Part shown: positions 5,689-5,798 of the stretch, piece by piece
Numbering within the stretch: the first letter of the stretch is position 1
Layout of the letters: each line of letters opens with the position of its first letter
Origin: Thermoplasmata archaeon
GTDB lineage: Archaea; Thermoplasmatota; Thermoplasmata; JAGHBH01
DNA: 5,798 nt
Direction: 5' to 3'
Assembly: GCA_021161085.1 (NCBI GenBank)
Contig: JAGHBH010000015.1
Location: 1 to 5,798 of the forward strand
Made by a program: the position numbers and the translations under genes
The notes under the pieces: generated by a model
What the model was told of the DNA's origin: nothing
The model's database searches: none
What the model saw: only the letters and a program-made list of their open reading frames with translations

Positions 5689-5798
5689 CTATTTGACCTT
5701 CTTCGGCCTGTCTTCCGGTCTGTACCTTATCCTGTCCCCCACCACCGTCCTCTCCCACACATCGCCCCCGCCACCGTCACCCCCTCCGGGAACGGAGA
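5689..5798 (-). CDS. rnp1: RNase P protein component 1 (Rpp29/POP4 family), C-terminal end only
   Basis: Only the last 35 codons and stop (TAG, 5691-5689) are in the window; the gene continues beyond position 5798. The visible end is a Gly/Asp-rich stretch (GGGDGGGGDVWE), then RTVVGDRIRYRPEDRPKKVK. The RPEDRxKK ending after a short beta-strand is what I recall for the C-terminus of archaeal Rpp29, an Sm-like barrel subunit of RNase P that assists 5' maturation of tRNA. The position also fits: rnp1 commonly sits just upstream of uS17 in archaeal spc operons. The identification rests on this short C-terminal match plus synteny, so it is less certain than the full-length genes. The glycine run looks like an insertion in a loop before the last strand. 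Confidence 0.72.
   Translation of the reverse strand, partial: SVPGGGDGGGGDVWERTVVGDRIRYRPEDRPKKVK

Noticed and set aside
1..5798. Novel defence system, mobile element, CRISPR array or horizontally acquired island
   Set aside because: Every stretch is accounted for by a conserved archaeal ribosomal operon in its usual order. There are no spaced repeats, transposase-like frames, terminal inverted repeats or compositional breaks.

Overview
The window lies inside an archaeal spc-type ribosomal protein operon. Every supported gene is on the minus strand, so transcription runs from position 5798 towards 1. In that direction the order is rnp1 (3' end only), uS17, uL14, uL24, eS4, uL5, uS14, uS8, uL6, eL32, eL19, uL18 and uS5 (5' end only). 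The source is archaeal: eS4, eL32 and eL19 do not occur in bacteria, an RNase P protein of the Rpp29 type sits upstream of uS17, uS14 is the 51-residue zinc form, and many genes have strong Shine-Dalgarno (SD) sites matching the 3' end of archaeal 16S rRNA. The gene order is the one common in Archaea. I cannot place the lineage firmly. A GC-rich euryarchaeal-grade organism, perhaps Thermoplasmatota-like, is only a guess. The purine-rich coding strand and frequent ATA (Ile) and AGG (Arg) codons would suit a thermophile.

The layout is extremely compact. Junctions are 4-nt overlaps (uL24/eS4, eS4/uL5, uL5/uS14), a 1-nt TGATG overlap (eL19/uL18), or gaps of 2 to 15 nt. The single outlier is a 48-nt gap between uL14 and uL24, which holds a possible 12-codon ORF. 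No promoter, terminator, tRNA, rRNA, repeat array or mobile element is visible. No stretch of more than 300 bases lacks a gene.

The products form a ribosome-building set: small-subunit proteins uS17, eS4, uS14, uS8 and uS5; large-subunit proteins uL14, uL24, uL5, uL6, eL32, eL19 and uL18; and one tRNA-processing subunit. Dense overlaps and strong SD sites suggest translational coupling for stoichiometric synthesis.

No undescribed system is evident. The features worth a second look are low-complexity tails on uL5, eL32, uL18 and rnp1, the mini-ORF before uL24, a near-identical internal repeat in uL6, and an extra cysteine in uS17. Several starts (uS17, uL24, uL6, eL32, eL19) were chosen inside the longest reading frame on the basis of SD spacing and family N-termini.
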